A DNA stretch of 6,632 bases from the NCBI GenBank assembly GCA_024643585.1, contig JAHEMP010000133.1, forward strand, positions 1 through 6,632, in the 5' to 3' direction. The position numbers and the translations under genes are program-made. A model generated the notes under the pieces. It worked only from the letters and a program-made list of their open reading frames with translations. It was not told the DNA's origin and searched no databases. Below are positions 5,782 to 6,632 of this stretch, in pieces. Origin of the DNA: Crocinitomicaceae bacterium (lineage in GTDB: Bacteria > Bacteroidota > Bacteroidia > Flavobacteriales_D > Crocinitomicaceae). Within the stretch, counting starts at the first letter, position 1, and each line of letters starts with the position of its first letter.

Positions 5782-6632
5782 ATGAAGATTTCTTTTTTAT
5801 CGACTTTCTTCCCATTTCGTGGCGGAATAGCTCAGTTCAATGCTTTGCTATACAGGGAGTTGGAGAAAAATAATAAAATTGAAGCCATTACTTTTAAAAC
5901 ACAATATCCAAATTTTTTATTTCCTGGGGAAACGCAGTTTGTTCAAGAAGGGGATAAGGCAGATGAAATTGTTGCAAGACGCTTGTTAAATTCAATAAAT
6001 CCATTTTCGTGGTTCAAAACTAGATGGTATTTGCAGAAAAATAATCCAGATCTTGTTCTCACGAAATATTGGATGACATTTTTTGGACCCTCATTGGGTT
6101 TGTCACTCAGAAAATTGAACAAAAAAACAGTTAGGATTAGCATTTTAGACAATGTAATTCCACACGAAAGACGTTTTTTTGACGCATTAGCGAATCGTAT
6201 ATTTTTAAAAAACAACGATGGTTTCATAGTAATGTCAGACAAAGTTTTGGCTGATCTTCTGAAACTTAAGCCGAAAGCAAAGTATTTGCGCATTAACCAC
6301 CCGCTTTACAATCATTTTGGAGAAAAATTGAATCAGGGTGAGGCACAGAAGAAATTGGGCTTGAGGAGTGATAAAAAAACGTTGTTGTTTTTTGGATTTA
6401 TCAGAGCTTACAAGGGTTTAGATTTGCTGCTAAAGGCATTCAATACATTGGATGATAGTTATCAGTTGATCGTGGCAGGCGAAATCTATGGCGATTTTTC
6501 GGTCTACCAAAAATTAATTGACGATAGTCCGAATAAAGTGAATATTCACCTTTTTAACCATTACATTCAAGATGATGAGGTGCCTTTGTACTATTCTGCC
6601 GCTGATGTATGTATTTTGCCATACAAATCGGC
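5782..6632 (+). CDS. Family 4 glycosyltransferase, 3' end beyond window
   Basis: The frame opens with ATG at 5782, three bases after the GT9 stop, and stays open to the right edge for 283 codons, so the C-terminus is missing. The protein begins MKISFLSTFFPFRGGIAQFN, the first strand and acceptor loop (GGIAQFN, 14-20) of GT-B family 4 enzymes. The N-terminal domain includes DLVLTKYWMTFFGPSLGL and ISILDNVIPHERRFFD. The second domain starts at about residue 200 with LLFFGFIRAYKGLDLLLKAF, where R208 and K211 are the usual donor-phosphate-binding Arg/Lys pair, followed by YQLIVAGEIYG and VPLYYSAADVCILPYKSA. The latter normally leads straight into the sugar-binding SG and E-x7-E motif, which falls outside the window. 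Full members are roughly 370-400 residues, so about 100 are missing. It probably acts in the cytoplasm on a lipid-linked glycan and is surely co-transcribed with the GT9 gene. Donor and linkage cannot be told. An open frame on the opposite strand at 5943-6293 is only a shadow of this gene. Confidence 0.9.
   Translation, partial: MKISFLSTFFPFRGGIAQFNALLYRELEKNNKIEAITFKTQYPNFLFPGETQFVQEGDKADEIVARRLLNSINPFSWFKTRWYLQKNNPDLVLTKYWMTFFGPSLGLSLRKLNKKTVRISILDNVIPHERRFFDALANRIFLKNNDGFIVMSDKVLADLLKLKPKAKYLRINHPLYNHFGEKLNQGEAQKKLGLRSDKKTLLFFGFIRAYKGLDLLLKAFNTLDDSYQLIVAGEIYGDFSVYQKLIDDSPNKVNIHLFNHYIQDDEVPLYYSAADVCILPYKS

Noticed and set aside
5943..6293. Minus-strand open frame of 116 codons
   Set aside because: It lies wholly antisense to the family 4 glycosyltransferase, whose protein has clear motifs; the minus-strand translation has no recognisable domain.

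Overview
The window looks like chromosomal DNA from a Bacteroidota bacterium, most likely of the order Flavobacteriales. The evidence is AT-rich DNA, a type IX secretion (T9SS) C-terminal sorting domain, a lipoprotein with an SAC-KKD N-terminus, a Bacteroidota-style promoter (TTG...TAnnTTT) with a very short leader, and starts that mostly lack a Shine-Dalgarno sequence. A family-level placement is not possible from this sequence alone. All genes seen are on the + strand, and coding density is high: the largest gap is 72 bases.

Layout. Bases 2-1603 hold the 3' part of a large secreted protein: a choice-of-anchor-B-type repeat region, two carboxypeptidase-regulatory-like beta domains, a probable jelly-roll region and a T9SS sorting domain. 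A 72-base gap with a candidate promoter follows. After it comes a run of six closely packed genes: a membrane-anchored family 2 glycosyltransferase (1676-2626, TTG start), a HAD phosphatase of the GmhB/HisB-N type (2626-3174), an exported MORN-variant (YwqK-like) repeat protein (3164-3931), a hypothetical lipoprotein (3969-4649), a family 9 (heptosyltransferase-type) glycosyltransferase with two cysteine clusters (4690-5778), and a family 4 glycosyltransferase that runs off the right edge (5782-6632).

How the genes fit together. The three glycosyltransferases and the sugar-phosphate-phosphatase-like HAD protein suggest a surface-glycan (LPS, O-antigen or similar) locus. The GT2/HAD and HAD/MORN junctions overlap by 1 and 11 bases, and GT9/GT4 are 3 bases apart, so these pairs are probably co-transcribed. 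The lipoprotein is separated by 37 and 40 bases and probably belongs to the same unit. The two exported proteins in the middle have no known enzymatic role in glycan synthesis and are the least explained part of the cluster. I found no RNA genes, mobile elements, CRISPR arrays, convincing terminators or notable repeats. Nothing here clearly amounts to a new system. The points most worth checking are the missing zinc-loop cysteines in the HAD protein and the cysteine clusters and altered motif in the GT9 enzyme.
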